This document shows, piece by piece, positions 23,919-33,600 of a stretch of 64,000 nt of DNA. The notes beneath the pieces were generated by a model. That model was not told the DNA's origin and did no database searches. It was given only the letters and a program-made list of their open reading frames with translations. Both the position numbers and the translations under genes were made by a program. The stretch's first letter is position 1. Each line of letters begins with the position of its first letter. This DNA is from Diacronema lutheri (Eukaryota; Haptophyta; Pavlovophyceae; Pavlovales; Pavlovaceae). Location: positions 682,001 to 746,000 of the forward strand of contig JAGTXO010000006.1 in the NCBI GenBank assembly GCA_019448385.1, in the 5' to 3' direction.

Positions 23919-25466
23919 AGGCACGGCGCGTGGTCAGCGCGACGAGCGGGGCCGGAATGGTCGGGCAGGGCGGGGCGCGGCCGCTTGCCACGCCGCGAGT
24001 GCCACCGGCGCGCACCTGGGCAGCTCCCATCTGTTGGCGTCGGCGCCAAGGTGTGCGATACCGTCCACGGGCGTCAGGCCACGGCATTGGGTAGTAATGA
24101 CCTCGCGCATGGACGCGGCGAGACGGTCGACGAGGCGGGCGCGCGCGTCGACGATCGGGTGCGAGCCCTCTGCACCTCGCCGCGTGCATGCCGGCGTCGC
24201 GCTGCGCGTCGGCGCGTCGGAAAGCCCGCCCTCGCTTGCAGCGGAGTCGACGCTCGAGCCGCGCGCGCGCCCCGTCAGACACGCTTGCGTCGCGTGGCGC
24301 TCGGCGGCGCGGAGCGCGGCTTCGGCGAGCACGTCGGCGGGCACGTCGTCGAAGACGCCCGCGCGCGAGTATAGGCACGCCTGCAGCAAGAAGGCGCCCA
24401 CCTCGGCGGCGGCGCGCGCGCGAAGCGGCACTCTGCGCGTGGCCGTTACGAGCCGATGAAACGAAGGAGCGTCCGACGCACCGCTCCCGTCGGCGGCGGG
24501 AAGGATGAGCGCGGGCGCGGCGCGCGGCGCGCGCGGCGAGCCGTACACGTCGATCTCGTCGTCCTCCGACGCGTCCGACGCGCCGTCCGCGCGCCCGCCG
24601 AGGCCGGCGCGCGCGACGCCCAGCAGCGCCGCTTTGAGGGGCGGCGGCGCGGCGCGCGGCGCTGCGGCGCCAGCGAGGACGAGCTTGCGGAGCTCGCCGA
24701 GGGGCGAGGGCGCGCCAAGCCGCCAGCGCAGCCGCCGGCAGAGCGCCGCCTCCATGCCGCGAAGCTCCGTCCAGTGGTACCGGCCGTGGCCGGCGAGCTC
24801 GCACAGCCGTCGAAGGGAGTCAAACTCAGATGGCATTTCGTCCTCGACGAGCTTTGCCGCGACGAGCAGGCAGGTCATGGCGACGAGCTGCAACTGGTCG
24901 TCGCTGACGAGCGGTAGGCACTCGGTCTCGCCGTCGACGGGCGCGCACGCCTCGTCGTCGGAACATGCGCCATCGACGCCGAATGGGCCACAGGCAGGGT
25001 CGGCGCGCGCTCGCCCGGCGCGCGCGGTGAAGCGGTCGACGCGTGCGTGCTCGGTGAGCATGAAGCGATCCATCAGCACGACCGCATGCATGAACGAGGC
25101 GAGCGAGACGCCGAGCGCCTCGTGCACCGAGTCGAGCCTGCGGTCGGGCGGCAGGGCCGCGGTGGGCGCGCACGAGCCGGCGCACGCCGCGTGAACGCGG
25201 TGCGCGCGCGCGCGCGCGCGCGCGGCGCGAGCGGGCGGGCGGGATGGCGCGCGGACGTGCACCGCCGCGACGCGCGCGACCCGCCGTGCCACCCGCTCTC
25301 GGATCGCGCGCGGCATGGCGCGCGGCACGGCGTCGCGCGCATGCACGACGCGGCGCGCGCACCACTCGATCATGCACGCGCGGTAGACGGCGCGCTGCTC
25401 GTCGAGCGCGGTGCGCGGCTTGGGCGGGCTGGGCGAGCCCGCATCGGGCACGTCGAAGCGCCACAT
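22855..25466 (-). CDS. Cyclin-box protein with long Ser/Asp-rich C-terminal extension
   Basis: Two exons (24016-25466, 22855-23872) make 822 residues; the intron (GTGCGC...gaag) is in phase at ELPRCLASK. The cyclin box spans about residues 40-240. VSLASFMHAVVLMDRFML corresponds to helix 1-2, LVAAKLVEDEMPSEFDSL to the conserved helix 3 with its Lys and Glu, and HWTELRGMEAALCRRLRWRL to helix 5. The residues after the box are low-complexity. The C-terminal half has alternating DAEASD and DFEASD units, PSTPTR and SFSSESDAS, likely phosphorylation targets of CDKs or CK2. The arrangement is closest to G1/D- or P-type plant and algal cyclins, but the type is not certain. An E2F-like site lies 111 bp upstream of the start. 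The intron contains a C31 tract directly before the acceptor. Confidence 0.8.
23887..23917. repeat. Poly-G/C tract at the cyclin intron acceptor
   Basis: Thirty-one G on the plus strand, which is C31 in the cyclin transcript. It ends about 15 nt before the AG acceptor, the place of the polypyrimidine tract. Confidence 0.9.
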
Positions 25467-25576
25467 TGCGATTGACCGCGCGCGCAATCAAAGCGTGCCT
25501 TGGTGCGCGCTCGAGCTGACGAGCTGCACGTCGTCGATCAAACTCCAGCCGCTTTTCTAACCGCCAACCGGCCGCC

Positions 25577-25590
25577 TTTTGGCGCGGAAA
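25577..25590. promoter_or_regulatory. E2F-like site upstream of the cyclin gene
   Basis: TTTTGGCGCGGAAA matches the E2F consensus TTTSGCGC with an A-rich right half. It lies 111 bp from the cyclin start and 89 bp from the divergent EF-hand/ACT start. Function is inferred. Confidence 0.5.
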
Positions 25591-25678
25591 GCTTGCGAAA
25601 GCTTTCGAGGAGATTGAAAAGCGGCGGACGCCGGACGTCCTTAATCGTTGATCGATATTCCTTGATCGCTCGTGCGGC

Positions 25679-26623
25679 ATGGCGGCGGAGACGGTTCTGA
25701 ACGAGAAGCTCCACGAGCGCTTCTCGAGCACGACAGCTGCGTGGATCGCGCTGCGCTCGGGCCACGGCTACCTCGACGTGGACGGCTTTGGCCGTGCCGT
25801 GCACAAGTACGTGCCAGGGCTCGCCCTCGGCCAGGATGAGCTCTGCGACCTGCTGCGCGCGTACGACTCGGACGGCGACGGCCGCGTGTCATTCGCCGAA
25901 TTCGCCGCGGCGCTCGACGGCGCGTTGCCGAGCGCGGCCACGCCGCGCGCCGGCGCGCGGCCCGCCACGGCACCTGCGCCTTCCACGCCACGCTCCGGCC
26001 GCACCGGTGCCGCCGAGACCGAGCGCGCGCCGTCGCACTTCTCGACGCCGCGCAAGTCGCCCGAGCCGCATGCGGCGGGCAAGCCCGCCGGCGCGCTCGC
26101 CCAGCCGCTCAAGGGCCCGCCGCGCACGCCTCCGCGCCTCTCCTCCGCTGCAACCGAGCTGCCGAGCAGCAGCCGCGCGCCTCAGCGCCGCACGCCGCCA
26201 CAGCCGCCGCCCGCGCGCCTGCCGATCCGCGTGCTCGCGCCGAGCCTCGCGCTCTGCCGCCTGGCAGCCGACGCGCCAATCCCCGGGTGGGCCAGCTCGT
26301 CCGCCTTCTTCTCGGCTACGCGAAGCGCGGACGAGCTTGCGCTGCTCTGCGTGGCCGACGACGTGCCGCCCGACGACGCCCTGCCGAGCGGCGCACGCGT
26401 CGAGCGCGGCTGGCGCGCGCTGCGCGTGGGGCGGGTGCCTGACGGATTCGATGCCGCGGGCGTGCTCGCGCGCGTGGCTGCGCCGCTCGCCGCCGCGCAC
26501 GTTCCCGTCGTCTGCGCAAGCGCCCTCGACTCGCTCTGCGTGTGCGTGCGGGACGACGGCGTCGACCTGCAGCTCGCATGCGAGGCGCTTTCGCGCGAAG
26601 GGAACAACGTGGGGTACGACTGA
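25679..26623 (+). CDS. EF-hand protein with C-terminal ACT (CASTOR-like) domain
   Basis: Single exon, 314 residues. The N-terminal part forms an EF-hand pair: a degenerate first hand and a canonical second loop, DSDGDGRVSFAE (about residues 62-73), with Ca2+ ligands at positions 1, 3, 5 and 12. A Pro/Ser/Arg-rich linker follows (about 85-180). The C-terminal 125 residues resemble the ACT_7/CASTOR fold. They include LCRLAADAPIPGWASSSAFF, the variable loop DELALLCVADDVPPD, and a second half with AGVLARVAAPLAAAHVPVVC, then DSLCVCVRDDGVDLQLACEA. In CASTOR proteins and bacterial relatives this region binds amino acids. Joining a Ca2+ sensor to an amino-acid-binding fold is unusual to my knowledge. 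The ligand is unknown. The flavoprotein gene follows 62 bp downstream on the same strand. Confidence 0.7.
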   Translation: MAAETVLNEKLHERFSSTTAAWIALRSGHGYLDVDGFGRAVHKYVPGLALGQDELCDLLRAYDSDGDGRVSFAEFAAALDGALPSAATPRAGARPATAPAPSTPRSGRTGAAETERAPSHFSTPRKSPEPHAAGKPAGALAQPLKGPPRTPPRLSSAATELPSSSRAPQRRTPPQPPPARLPIRVLAPSLALCRLAADAPIPGWASSSAFFSATRSADELALLCVADDVPPDDALPSGARVERGWRALRVGRVPDGFDAAGVLARVAAPLAAAHVPVVCASALDSLCVCVRDDGVDLQLACEALSREGNNVGYD

Positions 26624-26684
26624 GTGAGGACGTGAGCTGACGTGTGATGTGATGATGAGACCCCCCGAAAGATGATGACTCGAA

Positions 26685-28419
26685 ATGATGCCGGTTGCAA
26701 ACCGCGTGGTCGTTTGCCTCGTCGCCGTTGCGCTGGGTGTCGCCGAACTCGCTCCCGGGCCCCGCCGGCCGCGCGTAGTCATCGTGGGCGGCGGGCTCGC
26801 TGGCCTCTCGGCTGCGGTCGAGGCGCGCCGCACAAGCGACGTCCATGTCGAGCTTGTGGACAAGGAGCCATGCCTCGGCGGCAGCAGCCGGCTCGCATGC
26901 GATGGCATCTCCGTGCTGGTTGCGCCTGCTGATGGCGGGCTTTCCGCGCGCATATGGCCCGCCGACGGCTACGAGCTCTTTGTCGAGGATGCGCTGCGCG
27001 CGGGCGCGGGGCTGGCCGACGAGGCCCTCTTGCGCATGCTTGTGGTGAGCCCAACGGCTCGCTGCCCGTCTTTTCAGCCGCGCGCGCGCGACGGTGTGCT
27101 GTGCTTTGCGTGCTGCCGGCGCCTTTCGCACGCTATCCACCGCCTCGCCTCTAGCGCGTCCCACTCTCATCGTCCCTTCACCCCTGGCCTTCCGCCGCCG
27201 CAGCGGCAGAGCGCCAACGTGCCGGCGTTTGTGCACTCGCTCGGCGTGCGGCTTGGTGCGGCTGTGCGCGCGCCGGGCCACTGTCGCACGCGTACGCTCA
27301 GGCCTGTGGAAGCAGTGCACAGCACGGAGCGCACGCTCATCTCTGCGCTCAAGGATGCGCTACGCGCGGACCCATCCGTGCGCGTGCACACGGGTGTGCG
27401 AGTCGTCGACTTGCTGTTGCGTTCGGACGGATCGGTGCGGGGCGTTGCGGCAGAGCGCACGGGCGTGCCCGCCGCTGCGGACGCGGTTGCCTCTGAATGC
27501 GGCAGCGGCGTTGCGCAGAGCTTGCTCGTCATCGATGCTGACGCCGTGATCCTCGCAACCGGCGGCTTTGCTGCGAGCGGCTCTGCGCTCCTGCGCTCGC
27601 AGCGACCAAGACCTGGCTTGCATGCCCAGCACGCGTGGACCGTGCGCGACTGGTGATGGCATCGAGCTTGGCGTGCACGCTGGCGCGGAGGCGGTGCAGC
27701 TCGCGCAGGTGCACTTCTCGCCCGTTGCGATTGTCGACCCGTCCGCACCCGACGCGCCGTGCAAGCTCGAAGTGCCGCTCGACTTGTGCGCGGCCGGCGC
27801 CGTTCTGCTCGACAGCAGCGGCCGGCGTTTCGTCGACGAGCTCGCGCCGTGCGCAAAGGTTGCCGAGGCCATGCTCGCGCTGCCCTCGCGGACCGCCACC
27901 TTGCTCGTCGACGCGCCGGCTGTGCAGGCTGCAGGGCTGGCCAACGTGCTGCGTTCATACGAGGAGCGCGGGCTCGTGCGCCGCGCGCTCGGGCTCGACG
28001 CTGTCGCGCGCACGCTCGGCGTTGATCCACTTGTGCTCGAGACAGAGATCGAGGCATACGCCGTCGCGCAGGCATGGGGCGTCGACCCGCTCGGCAAGAC
28101 CGCCTTTCCAACGAGGCTTGAGCTCTCGGCCGAGCCCGGGCGGGAGGCGTTCCTGATGTCTGTCACGCCCGCACTGCGTGGCACGCTCGGCGGGCTCAGG
28201 ATCGACGAGGACGCGCGCGTGCTCGCAGCGCGCGGCGGCCCTATTGTGGGGCTTTTCGCGGCGGGCGAGGTGTGCGGCGGCGTGCACGGCGCTGACTGCT
28301 TGCCTGGCAACGCAGTGCTCGAGTGCCTTGTTTTTGGGCGCACGGCGGGGCGGACGGCCGCACTCGCCGCACGCGCGGCGGTCGCCTTCGACCGCGCCAC
28401 AGACGACGGGGAGCGTTGA
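26685..28419 (+). CDS. Fumarate-reductase-like FAD-dependent oxidoreductase with apparent frameshift
   Basis: The start at 26685 gives a signal-like N terminus and then the FAD-binding motif VVIVGGGLAGLSAAVEA. An intron 27045-27203 (gtgagc...gcag) is in phase. Exon 2 reads to VILATGGFAASGSALL, after which homology jumps by one frame (about 27590-27620) to PSTRGPCATGDGIELGVHAG and stays there to the stop at 28419. No plausible intron explains the jump, so it is a real or sequencing frameshift. The C terminus has GTLGGLRIDEDARVL and GLFAAGEVCGG, typical of the FRD/OSM1 and flavocytochrome c family. In the stretch equivalent to the catalytic RFxNExxxRDK, this protein reads GRRFVDELAPCAKVAEAM. 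The usual Arg-Asp is Cys-Ala, so fumarate reduction may be lost. Confidence 0.7.
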
Positions 28420-28483
28420 TGAGAAGCCGCGATTGCGAGGCTACGTGAAAAGGCGCAGGCCATTGTCATTACGGCCCTCCAAT

Positions 28484-28528
<45 letters not shown>

Positions 28529-28540
28529 CGGTCCGTCGCG
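28420..28540. repeat. Poly-C43 tract between convergent genes
   Basis: Forty-three C at 28485-28527, between the flavoprotein stop and the insertase stop codon 14 bp further on. Both 3' UTRs must lie in or next to it. Its exact length is uncertain. Confidence 0.9.
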
Positions 28541-30544
28541 TCAGCCGCGCGCTCCTGGCGTGGCCAGCGCGTTCGAGCGCATGAGCGCGTGAATCACCAG
28601 CTCATGACTGAACCCGACGCCACCCGGCGCGGCCGCGGCCTCGAGCGCGCGCCTGAACGCATCCCCGGCCTCCGGCCGACGCGCCTCGCCCTGGCCGTCC
28701 AGCGCATCGCCCAGCGCGACGAGAGCGCGCACGCGCTCAAGCGACGGCGGAGGCGCGCCCGCCGCGCCGCCACCGTGCGCGAACTCCGCAGCCTCGAGCT
28801 CCGCGAGCGCGCGCGCACCCTCAGCCTCGGCCTCGGCCCACCGGCGCATGCGCACGAGCTGCTGCGCGAGCTGCACGCGCAGCGAACGTACGTGCGCGCC
28901 GTACTCGTCGCGAGCCGGCGCGCCGGCGCACGCGCCGCCGGCCGGTCCGCCGGCGTTGGAGCGTGCGAGCGCGCCGCCCGCCGGTGGTTCCATGTGGCGG
29001 TCAAGACTGCTGACACTCGGCGCGCTGATCGCACCCTCGCCGCCGCCATCGTGCGCGTTACCGCCGATCGCACCTTCGCCGCCATCGTGTGCGTTACTCG
29101 ATGCGCGCGCACCGCCGTGCTCCGCGACTGCGCTGCCCTCGGCGGCGGCGACTGCGCCACCTTCCGCCGCGCGAATCGCCTGTCGAAGCAGCGCGAGCGC
29201 GCCATCGTGCTGGCCTTGCCGCTGGAGCGCGCCAGCCATTTCGGCGAGGCGAAGCGCCTGCGCGTGCACGGGCGCGCCGCCTGCGGCCGCCCAGGCGGGC
29301 AGCGCCAGCGGCGCGCCATCCGCGCCGCCGCCGCCGCTACCGCTGGCCGCCGCAGCGGCGGCGGCGGTGGCGGCGCGCTGCTCGGCGGCTGCGTGCAGTG
29401 CGGCCGGGTCCACTGGTTCGGGCAGATCGAGGGCTCGGCGGACGGCGGTGACGCGCAGGATGGCGGTCTGGGCGAGCGTGAGTGTGTTGTTAGTCACCCA
29501 GTAGAGCAGCAAGCCCTGCGGCAGGTGCGCCATCAGCGGGAACGACGCGACGGACATGCAGCGGAGCGCCGTGCGCATCACGCGCTGCGTCATCGCGCCC
29601 GCCTCGTCCGCAGCGGGCGGCATGCTCGACATTGCCGCCTCGACGGCGAACAGCATGGTGGCGGAGGTGAGCATGGGCAGTATGTAGGAGGGGTCGGCCG
29701 CCGTCAGGTCGGCGAAGCCGGGCGGCCCACCTGCGGCCATCGACGGGAAGGCGACGCCCGCGCGCTGCAGCGCCGCAATCGCCGACAGAAAAAGCGGCAA
29801 TTGCACGAGCGGCAGTTTCAAAGCTGAGAAGGGCGAGACGCCATGCGTGCGGTACACGCCGAGCATGTGCATCTGGAGCGCACGCAGCTCCGCCTCCGAC
29901 TGGCCCGCGCTCACCGCCGCCTGCAGCCGCGCCTGCAGCGCGGCGAGCTCGGGCGCGGCGCGCGCGAGCCGCCCGCCGACGCGCATCGCGTCCACGTTGA
30001 GCGGGAAGAGACAGGCGCGCATGGCGCAGGTGAGGCCGACGATCGAGGCCCACCACGGCAAGTCGAGCGAAGTGTGCAGCGCGTGCAGCATGTAGAGCAC
30101 CGAGTCGGCCGGGTATGACATGGCAGACGCGAAAAGCGGCACGACCGGCTCCGGCGCGCCGAGCGCGCTGGCGCCCGCTGCGACCGCGGGCATGGACGTG
30201 GCGGCCACGTCGGTGGCGGGCGCAACAATCCAACCGGCGCCATCCGTCGACGAAAAGGGCTCAACGCGCCCGAGAGGCTCGCCCGCGTCGGCCACGCCGT
30301 CGAGCGGCACGTCGCGCGGCTCACCGACGCGGGCCGCTCCGCCCGGCGCCGCCTCGCCATGGCCGGCCTCGCTCGCCTCACCGTCCTCGCCGGCCTGATC
30401 GGCGAGCGGCACGTCCCAAGCGGGCCTTGGCGCGGCCGCAAACGCCGAGCTGAGACCGCTCAGGCGCGCGCGCGGCGCCAGCCTCGCGAGCGGCAGCGCG
30501 GCGCGGCGGCCATGCACGAACGCGCGTCGCAGCGCCGTCGCCAT
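28541..30544 (-). CDS. OXA1/YidC-family membrane insertase with C-terminal TPR region (OXA2-like)
   Basis: Single exon, 667 residues from ATG 30544. The N terminus MATALRRAFVHGRRAALPLA is Arg-rich and suits mitochondrial import. The YidC/Oxa1 domain covers about residues 140-370: a first helix after SVLYMLHALHTSLDLPWWAS, MRACLFPLNVDAMRVGGRLA, HGVSPFSALKLPLVQLPLF and LLLYWVTNNTLTLAQTAILR, all typical of the family. The C-terminal third has TPR-like helices (LAEMAGALQRQGQHDGALAL and LAQQLVRMRRWAEAEAEGAR). That architecture is known from plant OXA2-type proteins, which act in cytochrome c oxidase assembly. It inserts mitochondrially made or imported subunits into the inner membrane. The frame stays open upstream into NOC2, but that part is a shadow. 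A TAAATAAAAAGGG patch lies 24 bp upstream. Confidence 0.85.
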   Translation of the reverse strand: MATALRRAFVHGRRAALPLARLAPRARLSGLSSAFAAAPRPAWDVPLADQAGEDGEASEAGHGEAAPGGAARVGEPRDVPLDGVADAGEPLGRVEPFSSTDGAGWIVAPATDVAATSMPAVAAGASALGAPEPVVPLFASAMSYPADSVLYMLHALHTSLDLPWWASIVGLTCAMRACLFPLNVDAMRVGGRLARAAPELAALQARLQAAVSAGQSEAELRALQMHMLGVYRTHGVSPFSALKLPLVQLPLFLSAIAALQRAGVAFPSMAAGGPPGFADLTAADPSYILPMLTSATMLFAVEAAMSSMPPAADEAGAMTQRVMRTALRCMSVASFPLMAHLPQGLLLYWVTNNTLTLAQTAILRVTAVRRALDLPEPVDPAALHAAAEQRAATAAAAAAASGSGGGGADGAPLALPAWAAAGGAPVHAQALRLAEMAGALQRQGQHDGALALLRQAIRAAEGGAVAAAEGSAVAEHGGARASSNAHDGGEGAIGGNAHDGGGEGAISAPSVSSLDRHMEPPAGGALARSNAGGPAGGACAGAPARDEYGAHVRSLRVQLAQQLVRMRRWAEAEAEGARALAELEAAEFAHGGGAAGAPPPSLERVRALVALGDALDGQGEARRPEAGDAFRRALEAAAAPGGVGFSHELVIHALMRSNALATPGARG

Positions 30545-30567
30545 CGAAAACCACGTCGCAAAACTAC

Positions 30568-30580
30568 TAAATAAAAAGGG
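30568..30580 (-). promoter_or_regulatory. TATA-like element upstream of OXA2-like gene
   Basis: On the coding strand it reads CCCTTTTTATTTA, 24-36 bp before the start codon. It is the most A/T-rich patch for kilobases. If it is a TATA box the 5' UTR must be extremely short, so it may instead be an initiator-type element. Confidence 0.35.
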
Positions 30581-30683
30581 CCGCCTGGATTCACCGGACC
30601 GCCTAGGCGCGCGCCGCTGGCACCGACGTCGTGCCCGCCACCAGCACTGACCCGCCGTGGGGACTTTTATGGAGGGAGGAATG

Positions 30684-33600
30684 TCACGAGAAGAACTCAC
30701 TCGCGTCAAAGTCGCGCAGCACGTCGTCGCTGCCCGCATTCGCAGGGCGCGGTCGCGCGGGCTGCGCAGGCGGCTGGCGCTGCTTCGCCTTCGCCTTCGC
30801 CTTGCGCGATCGCTTGGCCGGCGCCGCCTCGGCCTCGTCGCTGTCCTCCTCGCTGCCGTCTCGGCCGGCGCGCTCCTTGGCGCGAGAGCCCTTGTCTCCA
30901 TCATCGCTGTCGTCCTCATCCTTGTCAGCATCGTCGTCGTCATCGCCGATGACACCTCGGCTGAACTGCGCGTCGCGCACCTCCGCAGCGTGCCTCTCCT
31001 CGCGCAGCAGCTGCTGCAGGGGCGTCTCGCCGCGCGCGGCGAGCGCTCGCTCAAACTCGCGCACGCTGCGACGGCGCGCGCCACGACACGACGCGGCGGC
31101 ACCGGGGGCGCGCATAGCGCGCAGAAACGTGTCAGTCGGCGGAGTCGGCATGCATCGCGCAGCATCGACGAGCGAGGCGCTCGGCGAGCGCAACGGCAGT
31201 GCATGGCCGGGGCACGCGCAAATGCTGCATACCGTTCGAGGTCCTTTGGCGCAAAGTTGACACGCGCTCGCGCGTCGAGCACGAGCGTGCTGTTTGCGCG
31301 CAGCTGCGCGCGAAGACGGCCAGAGGAGAGGGCGCGTCAAGGACGACAAGCAGCTTTCATTCTGTAACGGCCACGAGGATGAGACACGCTGACCTCACGG
31401 CAGAGGCTAGCACACAGAGAGGGCGGCGCGCGCGGCGCGAGGCGCACGCTCGCGCGTGGAGCTGCTGGGCGAGCGCGCGTTCGCGCACCGTCGCACTGAG
31501 GTGCTTCACTTGGCGGTGGAAGCGCGAGACTTTGGGCGAGCGCGCAGCGCGTTGCAGCTCTGCGAGCACGGGCACGGCCATCTCCGGGAAGGAGATGGTC
31601 GTCGAGTTGATCGCGAGCCACTCGGTGAGGTGCAGCAGCATGCGCGCCAGCATACCGTCCTGAAAGGCGCGGCTTCCGACCACGCCCTTTGCCACCTTGA
31701 GCGCACACGCCCAGTCGACCGGCTTGCCCGCCGCCATCGCGCTCGGCTTCTTGCCGAGCTCCGCCTTATCAAGCACCTCAAACAGGTCAGCCGTCACCGG
31801 GATATGCAACTCAAGGCTGCGTCCCACCTGTAACGCGGCAGGCGCGCGCGCACGGCGGCGCGCGGCTCGCGGCGCGGGTGTGCGCGACGCGCGCGCCACG
31901 GCGCGCGCGCGCACGATGGCGTCGGCGCGCGGCAAGCGCTGCACACCTCGTTGAGCAGGCGGATGCAGTGGAAGCGAAGCGGCACGTAACGCGTCGCTGG
32001 CAGCAGCCGCGCGAGCGCGATTGTCGTCTGCACGAGCGGGAACGCGAGGAGGCGGAGCTGGCTGCCCTCGCTGCGCCCGTGCGCGCAGATAACCGCCGAC
32101 CACGCGCGCATGCAATTGAGCACCTGCCAGTTGTACACGCCGTCGTGCGCCTTGCGCGACGCGGCCTTGCGCGCGTTGAGCGCCGAGCGCACGTGGATCG
32201 CGAGCTGGCGCAAATAGACGAAGGCGTGCTGATACGCGAGCGCGTCGTCGCGGCCATAGAGCTCCACGATGCAGTTGGTCATGAGCACGACGTGCGGCAG
32301 CGCCTTGCGCGACGAGAGCTTGCACGAGCGCGCAAAGGTGAGGTAGCACCCCTTGAGGCACAGCTCGAGCGCCGGCGGCGGGAACGAGCCGGCGATCGTG
32401 GCGATCACGCCGAACGCGGCGAGGCGCGCGTCGGTCGATGGCGACTCGCCCCAGACGTCGAGGAGCGCGCGCAGCACCCGCTTGCGCAGCAGCGGGAAGA
32501 CGCGGTAGTAGGGCAGCAGCGCGCGGAGCTGCGCGAGCAGCGCGATCGCCATCTGCGCCTCGCCCATCTTGCCGAGCAGCTCGAGGCACAGCGAGATGTA
32601 CGATTTCGTCATCGCGCACAGCTTGGCCCAGCGGGGAGACGCGCTCGGGTCGCGCAGGCGCACGGGCGCGCCGCCGGCGGCCGCTTCGGTACGCGTGCGC
32701 TTCTTGCCGCCGCGAGCGCGCGCCTCCACCACCGCGCCACCACCGCCGGCCGGGGCCTCGCCCGCGTCGAGGAGGTGCGCGTCGAGGACGAGGTGCACTT
32801 GGTCGAGGCAGAGGCGAAGGAGCTCGTTAAAGACATCAGCGTTGAGGATGACGAAACGGTCGGTCGGCTCTGCGGCCTTGTTGTTGCCGCTCCCAACGCC
32901 CTTGCTACCGCCCTTGCCGCCGCCTTTGCCGCGCCGCGCGCCATCGCCGTCGCCCTCTTTGTCGTGCTTGCTGGCAGCTGCGGGCTGCGGGCCGCTGTCC
33001 TCGCCAAGCCGCACAGCCGTGCGGAACGCTGAGACGAGTTGCCGCAGCGCGCGGACCGAGCGTTGCTTCTCGAGGGCCAAACGCCAGTCGCGCACCATCG
33101 CCGCGGTGAGCGGCTGCGGCTCGTGCGACGGCCGCGCGTCCGCTGCGGCTGTCGGGCGCGCAGCGTGCGCGGCGCCGCGCCGTTTCGTGTCGGCGCTCCC
33201 CTCGCCGTCACCGCCGTCGCCCTCGCCGCCGCCCTCGCCGTCGTCGTCGTCGCCGTCGTCATCGTCGCCGCCGTCGTCGTCCTCCTCCTCCTCGTCGTCC
33301 TCGTCGTCGTCGCCCTCGCCAAACTGCAGCAAGTCCTCGTCGTTCTCGCGCAAAAACTTGTAGAACTCCGGGTCCCTCGCGCGCAGGGCCTCGAGCTGCG
33401 CAGCGTGGCCGCGCTTGCGCCGTCCGGCGGGCGCAGCGTCCACGCCGTTCGGCGCGACCACGTCAGCGAGTCGAGACTTGCCCTTGGGCGCGCCCAGCCC
33501 GGCATCCTCCTCGCCCTCCTCTTCGCCCTCCTCCTCGCCCTCCTCCGACACCTCCTCCGCGTCCGCCTCGTCCTCGTCGCTATCACCATCGCTCTCGTCG

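Noticed and set aside
28541-31282. A 913-codon frame that would fuse the insertase to upstream sequence
   Set aside because: The part above 30544 overlaps NOC2 exons and introns in another frame and is Arg-rich. A good mitochondrial N terminus starts at 30544. NOC2 exon 4 does lie in this frame by chance.
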